A stretch of 7,051 nucleotides of DNA from an uncultured Oscillospiraceae bacterium (GCA_934597125.1 CAKTQM010000062.1:1-7051), one strand, 5' to 3'. Positions 1 to 5,905 are shown, counted from the first letter of the stretch. Made by a program: numbers and translations. The notes: a model not told the origin generated them from the letters alone.

Positions 1-1
1 C

Positions 2-30
2 TTTTCGCAGAGGGAAGAACTCAGCGAAAA
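2..30. repeat. Inverted repeat, 7-bp perfect arms
   Basis: TTTTCGC at 2-8 is the exact reverse complement of GCGAAAA at 24-30, with a 15-base loop. The stem is short and mostly A-T, and no T-tract follows directly on the + strand, so it is not a good terminator in that direction. It could be the edge of a larger element lying to the left. Confidence 0.35.
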
Positions 31-54
31 ATTCATTTTCTTGCGGATACCATT

Positions 55-114
55 GATAAGGGCAAGTACGGCAAACCACGAATTGACAGTTGAATTGCCC
101 ATGCCTTTCTTATC
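55..114. repeat. Interrupted inverted repeat
   Basis: GGGCAA at 60-65 pairs exactly with TTGCCC at 95-100, and GATAA at 55-59 pairs with TTATC at 110-114. The right-hand arm carries an extra unpaired 9 bases (101-109) between the two pairing blocks. This gives a bulged stem of about 11 pairs around a 29-base loop. It sits directly beside the hairpin at 113-148, so the two may be parts of one folded leader or element. Confidence 0.35.
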
Positions 115-148
115 ACCGCCTGTGTTCCTTTCGGTACGTGGGCGGCGA
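113..148 (+). other. Predicted RNA hairpin upstream of the operon
   Basis: The core stem is CCGCC (116-120) with GGCGG (141-145). It continues inward through three G-U type pairs (121-123 with 138-140), G124-C137, U125-A136, a U-U mismatch, and CC (127-128) with GG (133-134), closed by a UUUC loop. Two more outer pairs (113-148, 114-147) follow an A-C mismatch. The G-U pairs work only in + strand RNA and would be A-C mismatches in the other strand, which favours a folded + strand transcript. No U-tract follows, so it is not a standard terminator. Confidence 0.35.
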
Positions 149-206
149 CTTTCTACCCAAAACGCAAGTGCAAAGGCGAAAATATGCTTACTATGTGAAA
201 TCTGAC

Positions 207-214
207 AAGGAGGT
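207..214 (+). promoter_or_regulatory. Strong ribosome binding site (AAGGAGGT)
   Basis: AAGGAGGT is an eight-base match to the anti-Shine-Dalgarno sequence. It ends 8 bases before the ATG at 223 and fixes that start for the first gene of the operon. Confidence 0.85.
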
Positions 215-222
215 CGCGTTAG

Positions 223-825
223 ATGACAGATAAAGAATTACAGAAGCTTGGCCGCAGAGAATTGCTGGAGTTGCTGCTGGATCAGAGCCGTCAATCCGAC
301 GACCTGCGGGAACAGCTGCAGCAAGCGCAGGAAAAGCTGGCAAGCCGCCAGCTGCTGCTGAACAAGGCGGGATCTATCGCAGAGGCATCTTTGCAGCTGA
401 ATCAGGTATTTGAGGCGGCGCAGGCGGCCGCGGAGCAGTATCTGGAAAATGTAGAGACCCTCAGCGGACGGCAAACGGAGGTTTGCCGTCAGTTGACAGA
501 GGAGAGCCAGCAAAAGGCCGATGCGCTGCTGAATGAAACCCAGGCCAAATGTCAGGCCATGGAAGCCGAGGTGCAGGCCAGATGTCAGACTATGGAAAAT
601 GAAACACAGGCAAAATGTCAAACCATGGAGACTGAAACACAGACCAAGTGCCAGGCCATGGAGGCCGAGACCCGCGCAAAATGCGAGGCCATGACCCGCC
701 AGGCGGAGGAGCAGGCCAATCAGGCGTGGCAGCAGGCGCAGGAGAAGGTGCAGCAGGTCATTGATCAGCACAGCGCCTTGAAGGATCTGCTGAATATCAT
801 CAGTAAAGAGGCAGCGGAAGGATGA
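223..825 (+). CDS. Coiled-coil protein of unknown function with 11-residue Cys/Met repeats
   Basis: A 200-residue, almost entirely helical soluble protein with no signal peptide or membrane segment, so probably cytoplasmic. Residues 1-30 form a charged, leucine-rich helix (LGRRELLELLLDQ). Residues 30-100 continue as Gln/Glu/Ala-rich helix, including a segment around AGSIAEASLQL. Residues 105-159 are five tandem 11-residue units that put Cys at 110, 121, 132, 143 and 154 and Met three residues after each; Cys88 lies outside. The C-terminus (160-200) is more Gln-rich helix. The start is set by AAGGAGGT at 207-214. Its stop overlaps the start of the signal peptidase gene (ATGA at 822-825), implying translational coupling and a shared task. 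From memory, similar small coiled-coil proteins accompany signal peptidases in Firmicutes surface-protein loci, but I cannot name a family. A role as scaffold or localiser of the export/pilus machinery is inference. Shallow database hits to M-protein or DivIVA-like coils could arise from composition alone. Confidence 0.85.
   Translation: MTDKELQKLGRRELLELLLDQSRQSDDLREQLQQAQEKLASRQLLLNKAGSIAEASLQLNQVFEAAQAAAEQYLENVETLSGRQTEVCRQLTEESQQKADALLNETQAKCQAMEAEVQARCQTMENETQAKCQTMETETQTKCQAMEAETRAKCEAMTRQAEEQANQAWQQAQEKVQQVIDQHSALKDLLNIISKEAAEG
535..699 (+). repeat. Five tandem 33-bp repeats encoding 11-residue coiled-coil units
   Basis: Units lie at 535-567, 568-600, 601-633, 634-666 and 667-699. Each encodes a variant of E-T-Q-A-K-C-Q-A-M-E-A; the last is the most degenerate. 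They are in frame, so gain or loss of one unit would keep the gene intact and only change coil length. Eleven residues correspond to three helical turns, so the repeated Cys and Met fall on one face. Confidence 0.9.
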
Positions 826-1400
826 AAGAGACCTTAACACAGCCGACTACGGCTCAGTTGGAAGCGGAGATGGCGCGTGTCAGCTACCGGCTGCGCTTCG
901 GCAGAGTACTGCGCAGCACCATCTACGCACTGGTCATCGTGGCGGCAGCGGCGGTGCTGATCGCCACGCTGTGGCTGCCTATCCTGCAGATCTACGGAAG
1001 CTCCATGACCCCTACGTTGGAGGAGGGCGAGATCGTGGTGGCGGCGAAAGGCTCCCGCTTCGATACCGGCGATGTGATCGCTTTCTACTACAACAACAAG
1101 ATGCTGGTGAAGCGCGTGATCGCTTCCGCCGGCCAGTGGGTGAATATTGACGAGGACGGCACGGTCTATGTGGACAATGTCAAGATCGACGAGCCGTACC
1201 TGACCGAGAAAGCCTTCGGCGACTGCGATCTAAAGCTGCCGTATCAGGTGCCGGACGGACGGTTGTTCGTCATGGGCGACCATCGGGCCACCTCCGTTGA
1301 CTCCCGCAACACGGTGGTGGGCTGCGTGGCAGAGGAACAGATCGTTGGGAAAATCGTGTTTTGCATCTGGCCGATGGAACGGCTGGGACACGTCAGTTAA
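822..1400 (+). CDS. Signal peptidase I (type I leader peptidase)
   Basis: A membrane serine protease of the S26 family that removes signal peptides from exported proteins. The 192-residue length is typical of Gram-positive enzymes. After a charged N-terminus of about 33 residues there is one signal-anchor segment (about 34-53, A/V/I/L-rich), leaving the catalytic domain outside. The catalytic Ser is Ser61 in GSSMTPTL; the general-base Lys is Lys97 in LVKRVIA. The conserved C-terminal box is MGDHRATSVDSR (151-162), with His154 where many enzymes have Asn. The start ATG overlaps the previous stop by 4 bases and has GGAAGG just upstream. Signal peptidase homologues are known partners in streptococcal pilus loci, where they aid export or assembly of pilin subunits. 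Its place directly before an adhesin and a pilin argues for a dedicated role here rather than housekeeping, although it appears catalytically complete, unlike the pilus homologues that have lost catalytic residues. The gene symbol is the general family name. Confidence 0.95.
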   Translation: MKETLTQPTTAQLEAEMARVSYRLRFGRVLRSTIYALVIVAAAAVLIATLWLPILQIYGSSMTPTLEEGEIVVAAKGSRFDTGDVIAFYYNNKMLVKRVIASAGQWVNIDEDGTVYVDNVKIDEPYLTEKAFGDCDLKLPYQVPDGRLFVMGDHRATSVDSRNTVVGCVAEEQIVGKIVFCIWPMERLGHVS

Positions 1401-1406
1401 CAAGAC

Positions 1407-1414
1407 AGAGGAGG
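1407..1414 (+). promoter_or_regulatory. Ribosome binding site (AGAGGAGG) for the adhesin gene
   Basis: AGAGGAGG ends 7 bases before the ATG at 1422. A second in-frame ATG at 1425 would also have workable spacing (10 bases), so the true start could be either; the difference is one Met. Confidence 0.8.
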
Positions 1415-1421
1415 AAACGAC

Positions 1422-4400
1422 ATGATGAAAGGAATGCGTTCCAACGCAGACGGCGTTTTGGAGGCAAAGCGCCGCAGCCAGAAGTGGAAGCGACTGGCGG
1501 GCGTATTGGGCTGTTTGGTGGTGTTCGTCACCGCCTACGTGCTGATGCGGCCCGCCGAGACGCTGGAGCGTGAGCTGATCTGCGGCATGGAGGAGCACCA
1601 GCACTCTGTGGAGCTGGGGTGCTATCAGGAGGCTGCGGCAGAGTCTGTCCAACCTATCTGCGGCCTGGAGGAAACGGGCCACGCCCACAGCGAGGACTGC
1701 TACAGCGAGGAGAGCGTGCTGACCTGCACGGAGCCGGAGGGCGACGCGCACCAGCACGATGAGAACTGCTATACCGCAGAGCGCGTGCTGACCTGCGGCC
1801 TGGAGGAGGCCGAGGGGCACACCCATACGGCGGAGTGCTATCCCGCCGGGGACGTGGAAGCCGAGCCGGAGCTCACGCTGGTCTGTGAGCTGCCGGAGCA
1901 CACCCACACGGAGGATTGCTATGCCGACGACGCGGCCCAGCACGCCCAGGTGGAGGAGGTGGCCGCGCTGATCGACGCGCTGCCCAGCGCGGAGGAAGTG
2001 GAGGCCCGGCTGACGGAGCTGCTGGCGGCGGAGGACACCGAGGCTTATGACGCCTACTGCGCGGAGCTGGCCCGGCAGGTGGAGCAGGCCAACGCGGCCT
2101 ATGAAGCCCTGAGCGACGAGCAGAAGGCCCAGCTGAACATTGACCGGCTGACGGCGCTGTTCGTCTATCTGCCTGCCAAGGAGCAGCTGTTTACCCTGAC
2201 AGCGCCCGCTACCGAGAGCGGCATTGTTGTGACGATCTCCGGCGAGGCATCGTCTCTGCCCTTCCCCGCGGAGGAGCTGACCCTGACCGCGGCCGAGGTG
2301 GAGGACGAGAACGCCAACGCCCTGCGGGATGAGGCACTGGAAAGCGCGGCGCTGACGGCGGCAGAGAACTACATGCTGGACATCCGCCTGATGCACGGCG
2401 ATGAGGAAGTGCAGCCCACCGGCCCCATCACGGTGACGTTCGCGGGCCTGCCGCTGGACGAGGGCGCTGATGCGGCGTTGGTCGACGACATTGATGACAG
2501 CGGCGACGATGACGCGGCGTTGGTTAACGACGTTGATGACAGCGGCGACGCTGACGCGGCGGCGTATCAGGCGCAGGAAATGGCCGCGCAGGCCGTGATG
2601 GCCGACGCGGCGGATGAGATGGATATTTTGGACAAAGCAGCGGGCGACACAGAGGTTGACGCGGATGAGAGCTCTGTGACCGGCCCCAAGGTCTATCAGA
2701 TCGACGAGGAGACACGGCAGGCCACGGAGGTTGACGTGGCGGTAAACGAGGAAAATAATGTCGTGCTGGAAACGAACCAGCTTACGGATTTGTATAGTGT
2801 GTCGGTGTTGGCGATTGCAACACAGGCAACAAATGTTGTCAATAATTATAAGAGTTTAAAGTCGAAATGCGAAACCGGCTCCGTTGACCCCGACACCGGT
2901 ACTGTGAATGTACAGTTGGGCGCTGATATAACTCCGGCGCGAGGTGATCCATACCCTATTACGATCCCGTCCGGTAAAACCGTCTCTGTTGATCTAAATG
3001 GGTATGAAATCTCTATACATCATTGGGGTGCAGACTCCGGATTGTTCAAAGTCCCAAAAGGGGCTTTGCTTGTTATTTGGGATAGTTCCGCAAAAAGCGG
3101 CGGAATTTCAAAAAAAGAAAAAACTTCAACCGAAAAGTCTGTTACTTGCGGAAAGCTAACGTCTTCTGAGTCAGCAGGTTATAATGCGTGGAACACCCTA
3201 TATTATGTTACAACAAGTCAAGAAGCAAAGTCTTCAGCTAATCATCTGACAACAGAAACACAAGTAAAGCACAAAGTTGCATTAGGCGGTGAAAATGCAG
3301 GCGCTATTACTGGCGGCGGAGTACAAAACCAATATGCCATTTTATCGACAGGCGGTACTGTTACATTGAAAGGCGGATATATTTACAACTTTGGGCACAA
3401 AAGCAAAGGAGACGCATCTAATAGCGCTATCACGCTTCAAGGCGGCACCTTCAATCTGGAAGGCGGCGCCATTATAGGCAATCGTAATCCGGCAGCAGGT
3501 GGCGCCATACGGGCAACTGGCGGCGCTACCGTAAATATGACAGGCGGCATCATCAGCGGCAATCAGGCTGTAAAGCAGGGCGGCGCTGTTTATTGCCTTC
3601 GTTCTACTTTTATTATGTCTGGTGGATATATTACCAATAATATAACTACTAGTGACATCGGGCTCAAATATGACCAGGTTGTATGTGGTGGCGGTGGCAT
3701 CTTCTTAGACAAAGGGGCATCGTTCACAATGAGTAATGGCTATATTACTAGTAATTTATCGACTATGCGCGGTGGAGGTATTTCGACGTTTTATTTAGAG
3801 GACGACAATCTAACCGAAGGGCCAAAGGCGCGCATTACAATTAACGGTGGTTTTATTGCTGCAAACACTGCTAAAGGACACGAGGGTGGTGGTATAAACT
3901 GTGATTCCGGCAATCATTGCGTAATTAAAAGCACAGGAAAACCAATTTATATTTCCCATAACCGTATGGAAAATCCTGTACATTGGGGTGGTGGTGGTGT
4001 CTATATTGGACACAGCGCCGATCTTAACATTTATAGTACGCTTATTACCAAGAATTCAGCAGACGGAATAGGTGGTGGGTACGCCAGTTGTCATACTAGT
4101 GACACCTTTTTTTATCTTGGAAATGGTGTAGGAATTTTTGATAACACAGTAAAAGGCGGTGATCGTGGCAAGGGCGCAGACCGTAATCTTCATTATTTTG
4201 GAACATATTCCATTGCAGATGCCGGTAATCCTCCGGACATCTTTACAGGAGGAAAAACAAAACTATATGCAGAGATGTTGGGTGGTGGCGATCCACTTTG
4301 GGCGGGTAGCCGAGATGGCACAAAATTCTCGATGAAGACGGCAGATGTATTGTGCACGGCAGACAAAGTCATGGGTTTAAAAGCAAGTCCCAGCGATGCG

Positions 4401-5843
4401 GCCAAATCGGCAGCCAGAACTGCAGCAAAGGTATATATTACCGGTAATTACTCTGCGACACATGGTGCTGGCATTATGAGCAATGGTATTGTTTATTTTG
4501 GTGAAGATACCTATACCGGGAAACACACACCGACACGATTGGATCTTGTGGGAACAAAGGAACTCCTTCAGAAAGACGGTGTGACCTCCACGACTGTTCC
4601 GGCTGAGACCTTCCAATTTACTATGAGCGACGAGGAAGGAAACGTTATCTCCACTGCTACAGCCGACAGCACAGGCGCCATTACATTTAGCCGTCTACTT
4701 TTCTCTGCCGCAGGTACGTATAAATATGTAATAAAGGAAACCTCGTCCCCCTCTGCCACCATCCGGTATGATACAACCAGTTATACCCTAACTGTTACGG
4801 TGGCGGCAGAAAAGGAAGTCATTAACTATTTTGGGACCGCAACCGGCGTTTATTACTTCCCAACGGCAGCTACCGTCGTCAATAATGATACCGGAGCCAC
4901 GGTATTTACATCCAACAATGTGCACGAAGATTCTACCGTTATCCTCCGCAGTACCTCTTCCGGCGGTGCGGCCTTTACGAATCAGCTAAAGGACGAGGAA
5001 TACTCGGTGAAGGTCACCAAGGTGGACAGTGGGGATCCGAACCATACTCTGGCCGGTGCGGAATTTAAGCTGGAGGTCAAGAACGGGGATGCCTACACCC
5101 CCGTCAGCGGCGTTGTCAGCGGCGTTGCCAGCGGCACGGCAGGCATGTACACCTATGCGGCCGCCGGTACGTCCGGCGCGGTGACGACCTTTGTCACCGC
5201 CGAAAACGGCAACCTGCAGATCGTGGGCCTGCCCGCCGGCGATTACAAGCTGACGGAGACAAAGGCTCCGGAGGGCTACCTGATCGCCGCGGAATGGCAG
5301 ACGGGCAGGGAGTTTACGCTCAGCAAGGAGGCTGCGCCCACCGGTGCCTACACCGTCACGGTGGCCGATCCGTCTGCAACGTACACGTTCCAATTCCTGA
5401 AGGTCAGTGCGGCAGATAAAACCACCCCCGTCCCCGGCGCGACATATCAATTGCTGGACAGCAAGGGTGAGGCGGTCACGTTTACCCAAGAGGGTACGAA
5501 CTACCGGTATAACGCCAGCGGCACAATTACCGATCTGGTTACGGGCACTGACGGCCGCTTCCAGCTGACCGGGCTGCCGCAGGGCAGCTACACGCTGCGC
5601 GAGACCGCCGTACCGGCAGGCTTTGGCTTTGCGCCGGATCATGCCTTTACCCTTTCGCCTGAGACCACGGAAAATCAGGTATTTACCTACACACAGGAGG
5701 AACCTGTTGCATACGAGCTTCCCGAAACGGGCGGCAGGGGCGCGAAGCCCTATGTGATCACCGGCGCTGCCCTGTTGGTGGGGGCGGCATGCCTGATGGT
5801 TTGCCGCGAAGCGCGCAGAAAGGCAGGTGGCCGCACTTCCTGA
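1422..5843 (+). CDS. Large LPETG-anchored surface adhesin / probable pilus tip protein with Cys-His repeats, beta-helix and isopeptide domains
   Basis: A 1473-residue cell-wall protein. Domains in order: basic N-terminus then hydrophobic segment (25-42), followed by RPAETLE with no clear signal peptidase site; five C-x-H-x-H-x-C-Y repeats (54-167); helical region (about 170-250, with YEALSDEQKAQL); beta domain (about 255-345); acidic repeats (350-377) and linker; another beta segment (about 420-465); right-handed parallel beta-helix (about 476-1013) with repeated GGxIxxN and GGG turns; FctA-like pilin domain (about 1036-1190, candidate Lys1046, Glu1106, Asn1187); two CnaB/SpaA-like domains (about 1191-1318 and 1321-1428); LPETG at 1433-1437; membrane helix (about 1443-1460); basic tail. 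It precedes the shaft pilin, is very large and shows no obvious pilin-motif lysine, so a tip adhesin fits best (inference). The ligand is unknown; glycans or mucin are plausible. GC falls sharply over about 2750-4950, which includes the beta-helix. It has 22 cysteines, many for an exported Gram-positive protein. Family-level identification is firm; exact role is inferred. Confidence 0.93.
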   Translation: MMKGMRSNADGVLEAKRRSQKWKRLAGVLGCLVVFVTAYVLMRPAETLERELICGMEEHQHSVELGCYQEAAAESVQPICGLEETGHAHSEDCYSEESVLTCTEPEGDAHQHDENCYTAERVLTCGLEEAEGHTHTAECYPAGDVEAEPELTLVCELPEHTHTEDCYADDAAQHAQVEEVAALIDALPSAEEVEARLTELLAAEDTEAYDAYCAELARQVEQANAAYEALSDEQKAQLNIDRLTALFVYLPAKEQLFTLTAPATESGIVVTISGEASSLPFPAEELTLTAAEVEDENANALRDEALESAALTAAENYMLDIRLMHGDEEVQPTGPITVTFAGLPLDEGADAALVDDIDDSGDDDAALVNDVDDSGDADAAAYQAQEMAAQAVMADAADEMDILDKAAGDTEVDADESSVTGPKVYQIDEETRQATEVDVAVNEENNVVLETNQLTDLYSVSVLAIATQATNVVNNYKSLKSKCETGSVDPDTGTVNVQLGADITPARGDPYPITIPSGKTVSVDLNGYEISIHHWGADSGLFKVPKGALLVIWDSSAKSGGISKKEKTSTEKSVTCGKLTSSESAGYNAWNTLYYVTTSQEAKSSANHLTTETQVKHKVALGGENAGAITGGGVQNQYAILSTGGTVTLKGGYIYNFGHKSKGDASNSAITLQGGTFNLEGGAIIGNRNPAAGGAIRATGGATVNMTGGIISGNQAVKQGGAVYCLRSTFIMSGGYITNNITTSDIGLKYDQVVCGGGGIFLDKGASFTMSNGYITSNLSTMRGGGISTFYLEDDNLTEGPKARITINGGFIAANTAKGHEGGGINCDSGNHCVIKSTGKPIYISHNRMENPVHWGGGGVYIGHSADLNIYSTLITKNSADGIGGGYASCHTSDTFFYLGNGVGIFDNTVKGGDRGKGADRNLHYFGTYSIADAGNPPDIFTGGKTKLYAEMLGGGDPLWAGSRDGTKFSMKTADVLCTADKVMGLKASPSDAAKSAARTAAKVYITGNYSATHGAGIMSNGIVYFGEDTYTGKHTPTRLDLVGTKELLQKDGVTSTTVPAETFQFTMSDEEGNVISTATADSTGAITFSRLLFSAAGTYKYVIKETSSPSATIRYDTTSYTLTVTVAAEKEVINYFGTATGVYYFPTAATVVNNDTGATVFTSNNVHEDSTVILRSTSSGGAAFTNQLKDEEYSVKVTKVDSGDPNHTLAGAEFKLEVKNGDAYTPVSGVVSGVASGTAGMYTYAAAGTSGAVTTFVTAENGNLQIVGLPAGDYKLTETKAPEGYLIAAEWQTGREFTLSKEAAPTGAYTVTVADPSATYTFQFLKVSAADKTTPVPGATYQLLDSKGEAVTFTQEGTNYRYNASGTITDLVTGTDGRFQLTGLPQGSYTLRETAVPAGFGFAPDHAFTLSPETTENQVFTYTQEEPVAYELPETGGRGAKPYVITGAALLVGAACLMVCREARRKAGGRTS
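1581..1922 (+). repeat. Five Cys-His-His-Cys protein repeats
   Basis: Each unit follows C-(x4-7)-H-x-H-(x3-5)-C-Y, with the first Cys often continuing as CGxEE. The quartets are Cys54/His59/His61/Cys67, Cys80/His87/His89/Cys93, Cys102/His110/His112/Cys116, Cys125/His133/His135/Cys139 and Cys155/His160/His162/Cys166. The conserved four ligands suggest metal (zinc-like) binding sites or disulfide-closed loops. Such repeats recur at the N-termini of gut Firmicutes surface proteins as I recall, but I know of no assigned function. Confidence 0.85.
2469..2552 (+). repeat. Two tandem 42-bp repeats encoding an acidic linker
   Basis: Residues 350-363 and 364-377 are near copies (D-A-A-L-V-[DN]-D-[IV]-D-D-S-G-D), and a third partial DAAA follows. 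The DNA copies are also close, indicating a fairly recent duplication. The strongly acidic, Asp-rich sequence probably forms a flexible linker or a weak cation-binding stretch between the beta domain and the next module. Confidence 0.8.
2847..4460 (+). other. Right-handed parallel beta-helix domain of the adhesin
   Basis: Residues about 476-1013 open with a typical first coil (ITIPSGKTVSVDLNGYEIS) and then repeat coils of roughly 25 residues. Strand cores are TVTLKGGYIYN (646-656), TFNLEGGAIIGN (676-687), TVNMTGGIISGN (703-714), TFIMSGGYITNN (729-740), SFTMSNGYITSN (767-778) and RITINGGFIAAN (804-815), alternating with GGAI/GGGI/GGGV turns. Later coils are less regular. This fold is common in carbohydrate-binding or carbohydrate-cleaving proteins and adhesins; I see no catalytic signature of a polysaccharide lyase, so binding is more likely. 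Boundaries are approximate. Confidence 0.8.
4527..4991 (+). other. FctA-like pilin isopeptide domain of the adhesin
   Basis: Residues about 1036-1190 match the pattern of the streptococcal pilin isopeptide linkage domain: AETFQFTMSDEEGN, then ITFSRLLFSAAGTYKYVIKET, then IRYDTTSYTLTVTV, ending in AAFTNQL. By analogy the intramolecular bond would join Lys1046 and Asn1187 with Glu1106 as the helper acid. The bond assignment is predicted from position only. Confidence 0.7.
4992..5705 (+). other. Two tandem CnaB/SpaA-like stalk domains of the adhesin
   Basis: The first domain (residues about 1191-1318) starts VKVTKVD with Lys1200, has LAGAEFKL, and an E-box YKLTETKAPEGY with Glu1279. Its last strand carries Asp1316 rather than Asn. 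The second (about 1321-1428) has FLKVSA with Lys1327, VPGATYQLLD and YTLRETAVPAGF with Glu1394, but Gln1425 where Asn or Asp is expected. Such domains act as rigid stalks that present the binding region away from the wall. Confidence 0.8.
5718..5840 (+). other. LPETG cell-wall sorting signal
   Basis: LPETG (residues 1433-1437) is followed by GGRGAKPY, a hydrophobic helix (about 1443-1460, ending LMVC) and a basic tail CREARRKAGGRTS. Sortase would cleave between Thr and Gly and join the protein either to a pilin lysine or to the cell wall. Confidence 0.95.
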
Positions 5844-5853
5844 CATCTTCCGC

Positions 5854-5866
5854 GCCGCAAAGCGGC
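5854..5866 (+). other. Small GC hairpin between adhesin and shaft pilin genes
   Basis: GCCGC (5854-5858), loop AAA, GCGGC (5862-5866). The right arm could instead pair with GCCGC at 5830-5834 inside the end of the adhesin gene. There is no T-tract, so this is not a classical terminator. It could act as an RNA stability or processing element within the 69-base gap, which is otherwise A-rich and without other signals. It is short enough to be chance. Confidence 0.3.
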
Positions 5867-5898
5867 ACATACCAAATCAAAAACCACAAGGAAATCAA

Positions 5899-5905
5899 AA
5901 AGGAG
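5899..5905 (+). promoter_or_regulatory. Ribosome binding site (AAAGGAG) for the shaft pilin
   Basis: AAAGGAG ends 7 bases before the ATG at 5913. The next in-frame ATG (5922) is 16 bases away, too far, so 5913 is the start. Confidence 0.8.

Larger units (their letters stand above)
1..222. other. Upstream region without a convincing gene, rich in inverted repeats
   Basis: No reading frame here has both a credible start and a ribosome binding site. A + strand frame open from the left edge stops at 91-93 (TGA) and could be the last 30 codons of an upstream gene, but I do not recognise its peptide. The minus strand has a frame open from about 234 to the edge, but its first ATG is at 102-100, so most of it lacks a start. 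Three inverted repeats lie within 2-148. The best hexamer for a -35 box is TTGACA at 83-88, without a matching -10 box. The region may be a structured leader or a remnant of a dispersed element; this is inference. Confidence 0.5.

Noticed and set aside
83..115. Promoter based on TTGACA at 83-88
   Set aside because: The bases 16-18 positions downstream do not resemble TATAAT. TATGCT (183-188) and TACTAT (189-194) are possible -10 boxes but have no matching -35 box, so no promoter is called.
1..234. Minus-strand frame over the upstream region (peptide containing VESRRPRTERNTGG)
   Set aside because: Open, but the first ATG comes only at position 102 reading leftward, leaving most of the frame without a start or RBS. 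Kept only as a hint of a repeated element.
535..699. CRISPR-like array suggested by regular 33-bp repeats
   Set aside because: Repeats are adjacent with no unique spacers, diverge between units and encode an in-frame protein repeat.
238..840. Minus-strand open frame (200 codons) opposite the coiled-coil gene
   Set aside because: Leu/Cys/His-rich mirror of the 33-bp repeats; the + strand frame has a near-perfect RBS and coupling to the next gene.
1230..2396. Long minus-strand open frame (388 codons) opposite the signal peptidase and adhesin N-terminus
   Set aside because: It lies fully opposite two well-recognised genes, is rich in Leu, Arg, Gln and His as antisense frames of GC-rich genes are, and shows no known motif.
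2469..2552. EF-hand or dockerin-type calcium site in the Asp-rich repeats
   Set aside because: The Asp spacing does not give the DxDxDG loop followed by a helix; a duplicated acidic linker explains it.
3301..4460. Mobile-element insertion as the source of the low-GC stretch
   Set aside because: The frame is continuous, the region encodes a coherent beta-helix, and I see no transposase, terminal inverted repeats or target duplications at the borders; allele exchange fits better.
4986..5870. Minus-strand open frame (294 codons) opposite the CnaB domains
   Set aside because: Antisense shadow of the GC-rich stalk region; Arg/Gly/Leu-rich composition with no domain, and the + strand motifs (E-boxes, LPETG) are unambiguous.
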